Assembly: GCF_963669205.1 (NCBI RefSeq)
Contig: NZ_OY769915.1
Span: forward strand, 1,028,001 to 1,092,000
DNA from: an uncultured Roseibium sp.
GTDB lineage: Bacteria; Pseudomonadota; Alphaproteobacteria; Rhizobiales; Stappiaceae
Reading direction: 5' to 3'
DNA: 64,000 bases
Shown: positions 39,012 through 48,390 of the stretch, one piece after another
Layout: each line of letters opens with the position of its first letter
Numbering within the stretch: position 1 is the stretch's first letter
Program-made: the position numbers and the translations under genes
The notes under the pieces: generated by a model
The model's input: the letters and a program-made list of their open reading frames with translations, nothing else
The model's database searches: none
What the model was told of the DNA's origin: nothing

Positions 39012-40007
39012 ATGATCAGCTTGAAATCTGGACTGTTTACAGCGGCCCTGGCCGCGGCATTCACCGCGTCGGCTGCCTTCGCGGATCCCGCGATCGTCTA
39101 TTCCGTTGGCGGCAAGTTCGACGGGTCCTTCAACGAAAGTGCCTACACGGGTGTGGAGCGGTTTCAGGAAGAGACAGGCGAAGCCGTGCGTGAATTTGCT
39201 CTGGAGCGCGATGCTCAGAGCCTCCAGGCCTTGCGGAATTTTGCAAGCCGCGGCAGCGAGCCCGTCGTCGCGATCGGCTTCAATCAGGCCAACGCGCTCG
39301 AACAGGTCGCGCCGGATTTTCCGGAGACCGATTTCGCGATCGTCGATATGGTCGTCGACCAGCCAAACGTGCGATCCTACGTTTTCAAGGAACAGGAGGG
39401 GGCCTATATCGCGGGTCTCCTTGCGGCCATGGCAACGAAATCCGGAACGATCGGCTTTGTCGGCGGCATGGACATTCCGATCATCCAGAGGTTCCTGTGC
39501 GGCTACAAGCAGGGAGCACAGGCCGCGAACCCGGATGTCAGCGTCATCTTCAACATGACCGGCGATACGCCTGCGGCCTTCACCGACCCGGTGCGCGGCG
39601 GTGAACTCGCGATCGGTCAGATCCAGCGTGGCGCCGATGTGATCATTCAGGCCGCCGGCGGAACGGGTCTTGGCGTGCTCCAGGCCGCAGCGGATGCGGA
39701 TATTCTGGGTATCGGCACCGACAGCAACCAGAACGGCCTGCATCCCGGCAGGGTGCTGACCTCGATCCGCAAGCGGGTCGACAATGCGGTCTTCGACAGT
39801 TTCATATCCGCTCGGGACGGCACCTTCGCACCCGGCATCCAGGTGCTCGGTCTCGCCGAGGGCGGCATGGACTGGGTGCTGGACGAAAACAACGCGGATC
39901 TCGTTTCGGACGATATGAAAGCCGCCGCCGACAAGGCGGTTGCCGACATTTCCGCGGGCCGGATCAAGGTGCATGATGTGGTGACCGAAGGCGCGTGTCC
40001 GCTCTGA
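39012..40007 (+). CDS. BMP-family ABC transporter substrate-binding protein 2 (nucleoside-type)
   Basis: A 331-residue paralogue of the preceding binding protein, collinear over its whole length and clearly more than half identical by eye (for example GGKFDGSFNESAYTGVERF and GFVGGMDIPIIQRFLCGYKQG). It has its own Sec signal peptide (likely cleavage AFA-DP). Differences cluster in surface and some pocket-adjacent segments, which suggests the two proteins feed different nucleosides to the one membrane complex encoded downstream. GGGGGATCGG precedes the ATG. Confidence 0.9.
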   Translation: MISLKSGLFTAALAAAFTASAAFADPAIVYSVGGKFDGSFNESAYTGVERFQEETGEAVREFALERDAQSLQALRNFASRGSEPVVAIGFNQANALEQVAPDFPETDFAIVDMVVDQPNVRSYVFKEQEGAYIAGLLAAMATKSGTIGFVGGMDIPIIQRFLCGYKQGAQAANPDVSVIFNMTGDTPAAFTDPVRGGELAIGQIQRGADVIIQAAGGTGLGVLQAAADADILGIGTDSNQNGLHPGRVLTSIRKRVDNAVFDSFISARDGTFAPGIQVLGLAEGGMDWVLDENNADLVSDDMKAAADKAVADISAGRIKVHDVVTEGACPL

Positions 40008-40073
40008 TCCGGAGTCGCGCTGACAGGGGGCAGGAAGAATGACAGGAAAAAACCGTCGGGCCTGGGGGAAGGC

Positions 40074-41624
40074 ATGAGCGAAACGCCGGCAATCGAGCTT
40101 CGAAAAATCAACAAGAGTTTTGGCCCGGTTCACGCGAACAAGGATATCGACCTTGTCGTGAAGAAAGGGTCGATCCACGGCATCATCGGGGAAAATGGTG
40201 CGGGTAAGTCCACCCTGATGTCCATCCTTTACGGTTTCTATCACGCCGATGACGGAGACATTCTCATCGACGGAACGAAACAGACGATCCCCGATTCCAA
40301 GGCGGCGATCGCCATGGGGATCGGCATGGTCCACCAGCACTTCATGCTGGTGGACAATTTCTCCGTCCTGGAAAATGTCGTGCTTGGCGCAGAAGACAGT
40401 CAGTTGCTCGCCGGAGGTCTCTTTCGGGCACGCTCAGAGTTGAAGCGCCTGGAGGAAGAATATGAACTGCGGGTCGACCCCGACACCCTGATTGAAGATC
40501 TTCCCGTCGGCCTGCAGCAAAGGGTCGAGATCCTGAAGGCGCTCTACCGCAGCGCCGAGATCCTCATTCTCGATGAGCCGACAGGCGTCCTGACGCCAGC
40601 GGAAGCGGACCACCTCTTCAAGATCCTCGAAGTCCTGAGGAATGAAGGCAAGACCGTTCTTCTGATCACGCACAAGCTGCGTGAAATCATGGCGATCACG
40701 GATGCGGTCTCGGTCATGCGGCGTGGCGAGATGGTGGCGACCGTGGAAACGAAGGACACGTCCATGGAGCAACTCGCCGAACTGATGGTCGGCCGGTCGG
40801 TGCTGCTGCGGGTGGACAAGAAGCCCGCTGAGGCGAAAGCGCCGGTGATGGAAGTGTCCAACCTCACCGTGACCGACAGCCGCGGCGTTCAGGTGGTCAA
40901 GGACGTGTCGTTTTCGGTCCGGGCCGGCGAGATTGTCGGCATCGCCGGGGTGTCGGGCAACGGCCAGTCCGAACTTCTGGAAACACTCTCCGGCATCCGC
41001 CGTGCAACGACTGGCACCTTGAAGATCCACGGTGAAACGATCGACCTCAGCACTAGCACGCTTGATGCTGCCGACATGCGCGGGAAGAGCATGGGGCACG
41101 TGCCGGAAGACCGGCACCGGATGGGGCTGATCAACAGCTTCACCGAATACGAAAACTCCATTCTGGGATATCACCGCGATCCGGCCTATTCCAAGGGCCT
41201 ATTGATGGACCTCGGCACCATAAAGAAAAACGCGGTCGCCGAGATCGAGAAATACGACATCCGCCCGCCGAACCCGATGCTGAAAACCGCCAATTTTTCG
41301 GGCGGCAACCAGCAGAAGATCGTTCTGGCGCGCGAGATTGAGCGGGATCCGGAGGTGCTTCTGGTCGGTCAGCCGACGCGCGGTGTCGATATCGGCGCGA
41401 TTGAGTTCATTCACCGGCGGCTGGTGGAACTGCGTGACGCGGAGAAGGGCGTCCTGCTGGTGTCGGTCGAACTGGACGAGATCCGGGCGCTGTCCGATCG
41501 GGTCCTGGTGATGTTCGACGGCAGGATCGTCGGCGAACGCGGAGCCAATGCGGAAGAAGGTGATCTCGGCCTGCTGATGGCCGGCGTCGACAATTCCCCG
41601 TCCTTGCAGGGAGGTGTGCAATGA
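40074..41624 (+). CDS. ABC transporter ATP-binding protein, two-domain (nucleoside importer)
   Basis: A 516-residue fused dimer of ABC ATPase domains like RbsA and B. subtilis NupO. Domain 1 has Walker A GENGAGKST (about 40-48) and Walker B LILDEPTGVLTPAEA (about 163). Domain 2 has the degenerate Walker A GVSGNGQSE (about 295), as is usual for this family, the signature NFSGGNQQK (about 405) and Walker B VLLVGQPTRGVDIG (about 425). It energises import of nucleosides delivered by the BMP-type binding proteins. The start of the first permease overlaps its stop by ATGA. Confidence 0.92.
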   Translation: MSETPAIELRKINKSFGPVHANKDIDLVVKKGSIHGIIGENGAGKSTLMSILYGFYHADDGDILIDGTKQTIPDSKAAIAMGIGMVHQHFMLVDNFSVLENVVLGAEDSQLLAGGLFRARSELKRLEEEYELRVDPDTLIEDLPVGLQQRVEILKALYRSAEILILDEPTGVLTPAEADHLFKILEVLRNEGKTVLLITHKLREIMAITDAVSVMRRGEMVATVETKDTSMEQLAELMVGRSVLLRVDKKPAEAKAPVMEVSNLTVTDSRGVQVVKDVSFSVRAGEIVGIAGVSGNGQSELLETLSGIRRATTGTLKIHGETIDLSTSTLDAADMRGKSMGHVPEDRHRMGLINSFTEYENSILGYHRDPAYSKGLLMDLGTIKKNAVAEIEKYDIRPPNPMLKTANFSGGNQQKIVLAREIERDPEVLLVGQPTRGVDIGAIEFIHRRLVELRDAEKGVLLVSVELDEIRALSDRVLVMFDGRIVGERGANAEEGDLGLLMAGVDNSPSLQGGVQ

Positions 41625-42727
41625 CTGCCGGTCAGCTTCCACGCTGGGTCGATCTCGGACTTATTCCATTCCTCAACCTTGCCGCTGCGTTTCTTGTGTC
41701 GGGTCTGGTCGTCGTTCTCATCGGCGAAAACCCGCTTGAAGCGGTTCAGATCCTCGTCTGGGGCTCGCTCGGCTACGGTGAAGGCATCGGCTTCACGCTG
41801 TTCTATGCAACAAACTTCATCTTCACCGGACTGGCGGTCGCCGTTGCCTTCCATGCCGGTCTTTTCAATATCGGCGGCGAGGGTCAGGCCTATCTCGGCG
41901 GTCTGGGTGTCGCGCTTGCCTGCCTTGCACTCGACAGCGTCGTACCCTGGTACATCACGTTGCCTTTTGCCGTCATCGGTTCAGCCCTCACAGGCGCCGC
42001 GTGGGCCTTCATTCCGGCCTGGCTGCAGGCAACCCGGGGCAGCCATGTCGTGATCACCACGATCATGTTCAACTTCATCGCGTCGTCGCTGATGGTCTAT
42101 CTGCTCAATGGCATGCTGAAGGAACAGGGCTCGATGCAGCCGGAGACCAGAACCTTCGAAGATGGCGGCCGCCTGCCGTTTCTCAATGACATTTTCCCGT
42201 CCTTCGGATTTGGCTACGCACCGGTCAACCTGTCGCTCTTCCTGGCGCTGGCTGCCTGTCTGCTCGTCTGGCTCCTGATCTGGCGCACGAAGCTCGGCTT
42301 TGAAATCAGGTCCTTCGGCGCCAATGCCACGGCAGCTGTCTATGCCGGCATTTCGCCCGTGCGCACGATCGTCATAACGATGCTGATCTCCGGCGGCTTG
42401 GCCGGCATGATGGCAATCAACGAGATCATGGGGTCCCAGCACCGTCTCCTGATCGACTTCGTGACGGGCTATGGTTTCGTCGGCATTGCCGTTGCCCTGA
42501 TGGGCCGCGCGCATCCGGTCGGCATCATCCTGGCAGCCATTCTCTTCGGAATGCTCTACCAGGGCGGGGCCGAGCTTTCCTTCGAAATGCCCAACATCAC
42601 GCGCGACATGATCATCGTCATTCAGGGCCTCGTCATCCTGTTTGCGGGCGCTCTTGAATACATGTTCCGGCCCGCGATCATCAAATTGTTCACGCCTTCC
42701 CAGGCGCTCAAGGCCAAGGAGGCGTAG
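41621..42727 (+). CDS. ABC transporter permease, NupP-like
   Basis: A 368-residue inner-membrane permease of the BPD_transp_2 (RbsC-like) family with about ten membrane segments. Conserved blocks are FHAGLFNIGGEGQAYLGGLG (about residues 78-97), GSHVVITTIMFNFIA (about 142), FEIRSFGANATAAVYAGIS and GYGFVGIAVALMGRAHPVGI. It pairs with the next gene's product to form the translocation channel of the nucleoside importer. Overlaps the ATPase gene by 4 bp and precedes the second permease by 2 bp. Confidence 0.9.
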   Translation: MTAGQLPRWVDLGLIPFLNLAAAFLVSGLVVVLIGENPLEAVQILVWGSLGYGEGIGFTLFYATNFIFTGLAVAVAFHAGLFNIGGEGQAYLGGLGVALACLALDSVVPWYITLPFAVIGSALTGAAWAFIPAWLQATRGSHVVITTIMFNFIASSLMVYLLNGMLKEQGSMQPETRTFEDGGRLPFLNDIFPSFGFGYAPVNLSLFLALAACLLVWLLIWRTKLGFEIRSFGANATAAVYAGISPVRTIVITMLISGGLAGMMAINEIMGSQHRLLIDFVTGYGFVGIAVALMGRAHPVGIILAAILFGMLYQGGAELSFEMPNITRDMIIVIQGLVILFAGALEYMFRPAIIKLFTPSQALKAKEA

Positions 42728-42729
42728 TC

Positions 42730-43698
42730 ATGTTTGAAGATTTCATCCTGATCCTCGATTCGACTGTTCGCCTGTCGACGCCGCTTCTGCTTGCCTGCCT
42801 TGCCGGTCTCTATTCGGAACGCTCCGGTGTCGTCGACATCGGCCTGGAAGGAAAGATGCTCGGCGCGGCCTTCGGGGCGGGCGCGGTGGCCTATATCACC
42901 GCCAGTGCCTGGCTGGGTCTGCTCGCCGGTATTGGCGTATCCGTTTCTCTCGGATTGCTGCACGGCTTTGCGTCGATCTCCAACCGCGGCAACCAGATCG
43001 TGTCGGGCGTCGCCATCAATTTTCTGGCCGCCGGTCTGACGGCGCTGCTCGGCCAGACCTGGTTCCGCCAGGGCGGGCGCACGCCGGCCCTTCCCGAAGG
43101 CGGCCGTTTTACCGACGTTGCCTGGCCGATGTCGGAGCAGCTGCGCGAAGTCCCGGTGATCGGGCCGATCTATTCAGAGCTTCTGTCCGGCCACAACATC
43201 CTCGTCTACGCGGCTTTCCTGGCAGTGCCGCTGACATGGTGGATCCTGTTCCGGACGCGTTTCGGCCTGCGCCTGCGCGCCGTCGGCGAAAACCCGGCGG
43301 CTGTTGATACCGCCGGTATCTCGGTGACCTGGCTGCGCTACCGCGCCGTGATCGCCTGCGGCATCCTGTGCGGGTTTGCCGGGGCCTATCTCTCCATCGC
43401 GCAGGGAGCCGGATTCGGCGTCAACATGACCGCCGGCAAGGGGTTCATTGCGCTCGCCGCGCTGATCTTTGCCAAGTGGCGGCCGGCAAGCGCCATGCTC
43501 ACCTGCCTCCTGTTCGGCTTCCTCGATGCCGTTGCGATCCGCATGCAGGGTCAGGAGCTTCCCGGTGTCGGCGAGATCCCTGTGCAGTTCTTCCAGGCTC
43601 TGCCCTACATTCTGACGGTCATTTTGCTGGCCGGCTTCATCGGCAAGGCGATCCCGCCCAAGGCGGCAGGCATTCCTTATCTGAAGGAGCGGTCATGA
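42730..43698 (+). CDS. ABC transporter permease, NupQ-like
   Basis: A 322-residue second permease of the same family. Blocks typical of the NupQ branch are AGLYSERSGVVDIGLEGKML (about residues 26-45), ISNRGNQIVSGVAINFLA, LRLRAVGENPAAVDTAGIS and AGKGFIALAALIFAKWRPA. The start follows GGAGGCGTAGTC. It overlaps the cytidine deaminase start by 4 bp, which couples transport directly to catabolism. Confidence 0.92.
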   Translation: MFEDFILILDSTVRLSTPLLLACLAGLYSERSGVVDIGLEGKMLGAAFGAGAVAYITASAWLGLLAGIGVSVSLGLLHGFASISNRGNQIVSGVAINFLAAGLTALLGQTWFRQGGRTPALPEGGRFTDVAWPMSEQLREVPVIGPIYSELLSGHNILVYAAFLAVPLTWWILFRTRFGLRLRAVGENPAAVDTAGISVTWLRYRAVIACGILCGFAGAYLSIAQGAGFGVNMTAGKGFIALAALIFAKWRPASAMLTCLLFGFLDAVAIRMQGQELPGVGEIPVQFFQALPYILTVILLAGFIGKAIPPKAAGIPYLKERS

Positions 43699-44087
43699 GT
43701 GACCTGGACATGCTTTTCGACGCTGCGAAGGCAGTCCGCGAGAAAGCCTACGCCCCCTATTCGAACTTTCTCGTCGGGGCTGCCTTCAGAACGCCTGACG
43801 GGACGGTGTTTACCGGCTGCAATGTCGAGAACGCGTCCTACCCCGTCAGTGTTTGCGCCGAAGGGGGCGCGGTCAGCGCTATGATCGCCGCCGGTTATCG
43901 GGAGATCGAGGAGGCTGTCGTGGTCGGCGACGCGGCCCTTTGCACGCCTTGCGGTGTCTGCCGCCAGCGTTTCGCCGAATTCGGCACGGACAATCTCGTT
44001 GTCCATGTCGCGGACCTGAATGGCATAAAGCGCAGTTTCACCCTGGAGGAACTGCTGCCTGCCGCTTTTGAACTAGAGCAAAAATAG
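43695..44087 (+). CDS. cdd: Cytidine deaminase
   Basis: A 130-residue homotetrameric-type enzyme that converts cytidine and deoxycytidine to (deoxy)uridine. Substrate and zinc motifs are visible: CNVENASYPVSVCAEGGAV, where Cys-Ala-Glu provides the first zinc ligand and catalytic Glu, and CTPCGVCRQRFAEF, where two Cys complete the zinc site. The N-terminal YAPYSNFLVGAAF block is family-typical. Cytosolic. It overlaps the permease by 4 bp, so it acts on nucleosides as they enter. Confidence 0.95.
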   Translation: MSDLDMLFDAAKAVREKAYAPYSNFLVGAAFRTPDGTVFTGCNVENASYPVSVCAEGGAVSAMIAAGYREIEEAVVVGDAALCTPCGVCRQRFAEFGTDNLVVHVADLNGIKRSFTLEELLPAAFELEQK

Positions 44088-44102
44088 AAGGACTGACCCA
44101 CC

Positions 44103-44909
44103 ATGAGTGGTTACGGCCGTGAATGCGCTGACATCGTCCGTGCGGCCCGCAAGGGTTCCTACAAGATTGGCATGATCCTCGGTTCGGGCCTCGGTGCCCT
44201 TGCCGAAGAAGTCGAGGATGCTGTCCGGATACCATACGGACACCTGACGGAGTTCCCGGTGTCCACCGTGACGTCGCATTCCAGCGAACTCGTCGCCGGT
44301 ACGCTCGCCGGTGTTCCGGTGGTCATCCTGTCCGGACGGGCGCACTATTATGAAAGCGGTGATCCGACGGTCATGCGCACACCGGTTGAGACCCTGAAAG
44401 AACTCGGCTGCGATATCCTGCTGGCAACCAATGCCGCCGGTTCGCTGCGGGAGGAGGTCGCCCCCGGTTCGCCGATGCTGATTTCCGATCACATCAACTG
44501 GTCCGGCAAGAACCCGTTGATCGGTGAAGAAGACGAAAAGCGCTTTCTGGATCTGAGTGCGGCCTATGACAGGGACCTGCAGGCGGCGATGAAGAAGGTT
44601 GCCGCCGAGACCGGTGATCCGATCGCGGACGGTGTCTATATGTGGTTCTCCGGGCCTTCGTTCGAAACCCCGGCGGAGATCCGAGCGGCGCGGACGCTGG
44701 GCGCCGATGCGGTCGGCATGTCGACGGTACCGGAAGTCATTGTTGCAAGGTTCCTGGGACTGCGCGTGGTCGCCATGTCGATCATCACCAATTACGGCGC
44801 GGGCATGCAGACCCACGAACTGTCCCACGACGAAACCAAGAGCGTCGCGCTGACAGGCATGGAACGCATGAAGCAGCTGGTACGGGCATTCGTGAAGGAG
44901 GTCGGTTGA
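44103..44909 (+). CDS. Purine nucleoside phosphorylase (trimeric class)
   Basis: A 268-residue enzyme that phosphorolyses inosine, guanosine and their deoxy forms to base plus (deoxy)ribose-1-phosphate. Motifs: ILGSGLGALAEEV (phosphate-binding Gly/Ser loop, about residues 24-34), GRAHYYE (about 82), TNAAGSL (about 112), MWFSGPSFETPAEIRAAR (about 180, with the base-binding Glu) and SIITNYGAGM (about 230, with the base-specific Asn). The Glu/Asn pair favours 6-oxopurines rather than methylthioadenosine. The stop overlaps the deoC start by one base (TGATG). Confidence 0.94.
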   Translation: MSGYGRECADIVRAARKGSYKIGMILGSGLGALAEEVEDAVRIPYGHLTEFPVSTVTSHSSELVAGTLAGVPVVILSGRAHYYESGDPTVMRTPVETLKELGCDILLATNAAGSLREEVAPGSPMLISDHINWSGKNPLIGEEDEKRFLDLSAAYDRDLQAAMKKVAAETGDPIADGVYMWFSGPSFETPAEIRAARTLGADAVGMSTVPEVIVARFLGLRVVAMSIITNYGAGMQTHELSHDETKSVALTGMERMKQLVRAFVKEVG

Positions 44910-45685
44910 TGAGCGACAGGATTGAAAACGCCAAGCGCGCCCTCGGGCTGGTCGACCTGACCAACCTGAATGATGATTGCACGCCGGACGACATTTCGAA
45001 ACTGGCGGAACGCACCGTCACTGATCATGGCTCGGTCGCCGCTGTCTGCGTCTGGCCGCGGTTCGTTGCGCAGGCCGTGAAGGAACTGACCGGGACGGGT
45101 GTGAAGGTCGCAACGGTGGTGAACTTTCCCCAAGGCGGCGTGGAGACAAGCGCTGTCGTCGCCGAAACGCTGAAAGCCATCGAGGACGGCGCCGACGAAA
45201 TCGATCACGTCATGGCGTACGAGGCCTTTGTCGCGGGCCGCAAGGGGTTCGTCGAAGAGCAGATCATCAGGGTCAAGGAAGCGATTCCCGCACCGGCCAT
45301 CCTGAAGGTCATCCTGGAGACGGGCGAAATCGGGGATCCGCTCCTGATCCACGCGGCGTCGAACGTTGCCATCGCCGCCGGGGCCGATTTCATCAAGACA
45401 TCAACGGGCAAGGTGAAGGTCAACGCGACGCTCGAAGCGGCGGAGATCATGCTCACCGCGATCGAGGAAGCCCGCCGCGACAACGCCGAGCGGGTGGTCG
45501 GATTCAAGCCCGCCGGTGGCATCAGGACAAGCGAAGATGCCGAGGCCTACCTCGCGCTTGCCGATCGGATCCTGGGGCACAACTGGGCCTCGGCCTCCAC
45601 CTTCCGCTTCGGGGCGAGCGGTCTCCTGGACGCCTTGATCGCGACGATCGAGGGCACGGAACCGGCACCGGCCCAAGGCTACTAA
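44909..45685 (+). CDS. deoC: Deoxyribose-phosphate aldolase
   Basis: A 258-residue class I aldolase that cleaves deoxyribose-5-phosphate to glyceraldehyde-3-phosphate and acetaldehyde. The Schiff-base Lys is in ADFIKTSTGKVKV (about residue 160), the proton-relay Lys in VVGFKPAGGIRTSEDA (about 196) and the acidic residue in ADEIDHVMAYEAF (about 95). The ATG at 44909 overlaps the PNP stop. It is the final step for 2-deoxyribose in this operon, after PNP/DeoA and DeoB. Confidence 0.95.
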   Translation: MSDRIENAKRALGLVDLTNLNDDCTPDDISKLAERTVTDHGSVAAVCVWPRFVAQAVKELTGTGVKVATVVNFPQGGVETSAVVAETLKAIEDGADEIDHVMAYEAFVAGRKGFVEEQIIRVKEAIPAPAILKVILETGEIGDPLLIHAASNVAIAAGADFIKTSTGKVKVNATLEAAEIMLTAIEEARRDNAERVVGFKPAGGIRTSEDAEAYLALADRILGHNWASASTFRFGASGLLDALIATIEGTEPAPAQGY

Positions 45686-45709
45686 CGGCACCAAAAAGGA
45701 AAGAACAAT

Positions 45710-47026
45710 ATGCTGCCGCAGGAACTCATTCGGAAGAAACGCGACGGGGGCGCACTCGACGCGGAGGAAATCGCGTTTTTCGTCAAGGGCCTTGCAGACG
45801 GAACGGTCACGGAAGGACAGGTGTCGGCCCTTGCCATGGCGGTCTTCTTCAAGGGACTTACCATTGATGAGCGTGTCGCCCTCACGCTCGCCATGCGCGA
45901 CAGCGGCGACGTGATGAACTGGCAGGAGATCGAGGCGCCGGTTCTGGACAAGCATTCCACCGGCGGTGTCGGCGACAACGTGTCTCTGATGCTGGCTCCC
46001 GCGCTCGCTGCATGCGGTGCCGCCGTGCCGATGATATCGGGGCGCGGTCTCGGACACACCGGGGGAACGCTCGACAAGTTCGACACCATTCCGGGCTACC
46101 AAACCCAGCCGGACAACCTGCTGTTCAAGAAAGTGGTGCGCGACATCGGCTGTGCGGTGATTGGTCAGACAGGCAATCTGGCGCCGGCGGACAAGCGGTT
46201 CTACGCCATTCGCGATGTCACCGCGACGGTGGAGAGCATCGACCTGATCACCGCGTCCATTCTGTCCAAGAAACTGGCCGCCGGGCTGGAAGGTCTCGTG
46301 CTGGACGTGAAATGGGGAACGGGCGCCTTCATGGCCTCCCTGGACGAGGCGCGTGCACTTGCCGAAAGCCTCGTGCTTGTTGCCAACGGAGCAGGTTTGA
46401 AAACGACCGCGCTGCTGACGGACATGAACGAACCGCTTGCGTCGGCAGCCGGCAATGCGGTTGAGATGCAGAACGCGGTCGATTTCTTGAAAGGCACGTC
46501 TGTCGACAACCGCCTGTGGGACGTGACCGTTGCCCAGGGAGGCGAGCTTCTGGCGACGGGCGGCATCGCACCGACGGCGGATACCGGGGCGGAGATGATG
46601 CGCGAGGCATTCGACAGCGGCAAGGCAGCGGAAAAATTCGGGCAGATGGTGCACGCCCTTGGAGGCCCTGCCGACTTCGTCGAAAAAAGCGAACTCTATC
46701 TCGCCAAGGCGCCGGTCCAGGCACCTGTCTACGCCGACACGGACGGAGTGGTGACGGCGATCGATGCCCGTGCCGTCGGCGTCGCGGTGGTCGCACTTGG
46801 CGGCGGACGCAGGGCCGCGGCCGATGTGATCGACCCGTCTGTCGGTCTCACCGACCTTGCGGGTATCGGAAACACCGTGGATGCGGATGCGCCCCTGGCC
46901 ATCGTGCACGCGCGAACGGAAGAAGAAGCCGAGGCGGCGGCGATCGAAGTGAGAAATGCCTATTCCGTCGGATCGGCGATCGACGTTGAAGATCATCCGA
47001 GCGTGGTTGATCGCATCGCGCCCTGA
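45710..47026 (+). CDS. deoA: Thymidine phosphorylase
   Basis: A 438-residue phosphorylase converting thymidine (and often deoxyuridine) to base and deoxyribose-1-phosphate. The N-terminal alpha domain begins LPQELIRKKRDGGALDAEEI; the phosphate-site loop is DKHSTGGVGDNVSLMLAP (about residues 83-100), followed by MISGRGLGHTGGTLDKFD, the nucleoside-phosphorylase family-3 signature. Length matches E. coli DeoA. It lies 24 bp after deoC in the same unit and provides the pyrimidine branch of the pathway. Confidence 0.95.
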   Translation: MLPQELIRKKRDGGALDAEEIAFFVKGLADGTVTEGQVSALAMAVFFKGLTIDERVALTLAMRDSGDVMNWQEIEAPVLDKHSTGGVGDNVSLMLAPALAACGAAVPMISGRGLGHTGGTLDKFDTIPGYQTQPDNLLFKKVVRDIGCAVIGQTGNLAPADKRFYAIRDVTATVESIDLITASILSKKLAAGLEGLVLDVKWGTGAFMASLDEARALAESLVLVANGAGLKTTALLTDMNEPLASAAGNAVEMQNAVDFLKGTSVDNRLWDVTVAQGGELLATGGIAPTADTGAEMMREAFDSGKAAEKFGQMVHALGGPADFVEKSELYLAKAPVQAPVYADTDGVVTAIDARAVGVAVVALGGGRRAAADVIDPSVGLTDLAGIGNTVDADAPLAIVHARTEEEAEAAAIEVRNAYSVGSAIDVEDHPSVVDRIAP

Positions 47027-47105
47027 GCAATCGCCGGCCGGTGCTTTTGGCCCGGCGACCCTCCGGTTCCAACGACCGGCAAGAGAGAAAACTGAGGAGA
47101 GACCC

Positions 47106-48326
47106 ATGTCTCGAGCATTCCTGTGTGTGCTGGACAGTTTCGGCATCGGCGGTGCGGCGGATGCTGCGGCCTTCGGTGACGCCGGATCCGACACGCTGGG
47201 TCACATTGCAGAATGCTGCGCACGTGGCGAAGGCGACCGGGAAGGACTGCGCAGCGGCCCGCTATTCTTGCCCAACATGGACCGTCTGGGGCTTGGCGCT
47301 GCTGCACGCCTGTCGACCGGCAAGAACGTGCCCGGCCTCGACCATGCCGGTGAGCCCGAAGCGCTCTGGGGCTATGCCGCCGAAGTTTCGAACGGCAAGG
47401 ACACGCCGTCCGGTCACTGGGAAATCGCCGGGGTACCGGTCCGCTTCGACTGGGGTTACTTTCCCAACACCATTCCGACCTTCCCGGCGGATCTTATCGA
47501 TCCGATCTGTGCCGCCGCACAGCTGGACGGCGTTCTGGGCAACAAGCACGCCTCCGGGACGGAGATCATCGCCGAACTTGGCGAGGAACATGTCAGAACC
47601 GGCAAGCCGATCTTCTACACCTCGGCCGACTCCGTCATTCAGATCGCCGCGCACGAGGAACATTTCGGCCTGGACCGGCTCCTGAAGCTGTGTGAAACGA
47701 CGCGGGAGTTTGCCGACCCCTACAATATCGGTCGCGTGATTGCGCGTCCTTTCCTGGGCGACAGCGCACAGAATTTCGAGCGTACGCCCAACCGGCGCGA
47801 CTATTCGGTCCTGCCGCCCGAACCGACATTGCTCGATCGTCTCACCGAGGCGGGCCGCACTGTCATCGGTGTTGGCAAGATCTCCGATATCTTTGCGCAT
47901 CAGGGTGTCGCGAAAGTGCTGAAAGGGGCAGGCAACGACCAGCTTTTCGACCGGACACTTGAGGCTATGGAAATGGCGGACGACGGCGACCTCGTCTTTT
48001 CCAATTTTATCGACTTCGATTCGCTCTACGGCCACCGGCGGGATGTGCCCGGCTACGCCGCAGCGCTCGAGCATTTCGATGGGCGGCTCCCGGAGATGGT
48101 TTCCCGGTTGAAAGACGGCGATCTGCTGCTGCTGACCGCCGATCACGGCTGCGATCCGACATGGGCCGGAACGGATCACACGCGCGAACATGTCCCGGTG
48201 ATCGCAACCGGTCCCGGTGTCGTTGGCCGGAGAATCGGTGGCAGAAAGACCTATGCGGATATCGGCGAGAGCATTGCCGATCATCTCGGAATTGCGCAAG
48301 GTCCCCACGGGTCGAGTTTTCTTTGA
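47106..48326 (+). CDS. deoB: Phosphopentomutase
   Basis: A 406-residue enzyme of the alkaline-phosphatase superfamily that isomerises (deoxy)ribose-1-phosphate to the 5-phosphate. It opens with RAFLCVLDSFGIGGAADA (first metal-binding Asp), carries GYAAEVSNGKDTPSGHWEI (phospho-accepting Thr) near residue 95 and LTADHGCDPTWAGTDHTREH (metal-binding Asp/His) near residue 345. The ATG at 47106 has GAGGAGA upstream. It joins the products of PNP and DeoA to DeoC. Confidence 0.96.
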   Translation: MSRAFLCVLDSFGIGGAADAAAFGDAGSDTLGHIAECCARGEGDREGLRSGPLFLPNMDRLGLGAAARLSTGKNVPGLDHAGEPEALWGYAAEVSNGKDTPSGHWEIAGVPVRFDWGYFPNTIPTFPADLIDPICAAAQLDGVLGNKHASGTEIIAELGEEHVRTGKPIFYTSADSVIQIAAHEEHFGLDRLLKLCETTREFADPYNIGRVIARPFLGDSAQNFERTPNRRDYSVLPPEPTLLDRLTEAGRTVIGVGKISDIFAHQGVAKVLKGAGNDQLFDRTLEAMEMADDGDLVFSNFIDFDSLYGHRRDVPGYAAALEHFDGRLPEMVSRLKDGDLLLLTADHGCDPTWAGTDHTREHVPVIATGPGVVGRRIGGRKTYADIGESIADHLGIAQGPHGSSFL

Positions 48327-48390
48327 TACTGATCAGGGTGGCAAGCCTCGCTGAAAGGTCATGCCCCGGTCTGCCGGAGATGGGTGAAAC

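Noticed and set aside
44103..44909. Methylthioadenosine phosphorylase
   Set aside because: The base-site Glu and Asn (FETPAE and ITNYGAG) fit 6-oxopurine-specific PNP, and the operon context is nucleoside catabolism.
45401..47194. 597-codon open frame antisense to deoC and deoA
   Set aside because: Spans two genes with unmistakable catalytic motifs on the other strand and has shadow-frame composition (His/Arg/Val-rich).
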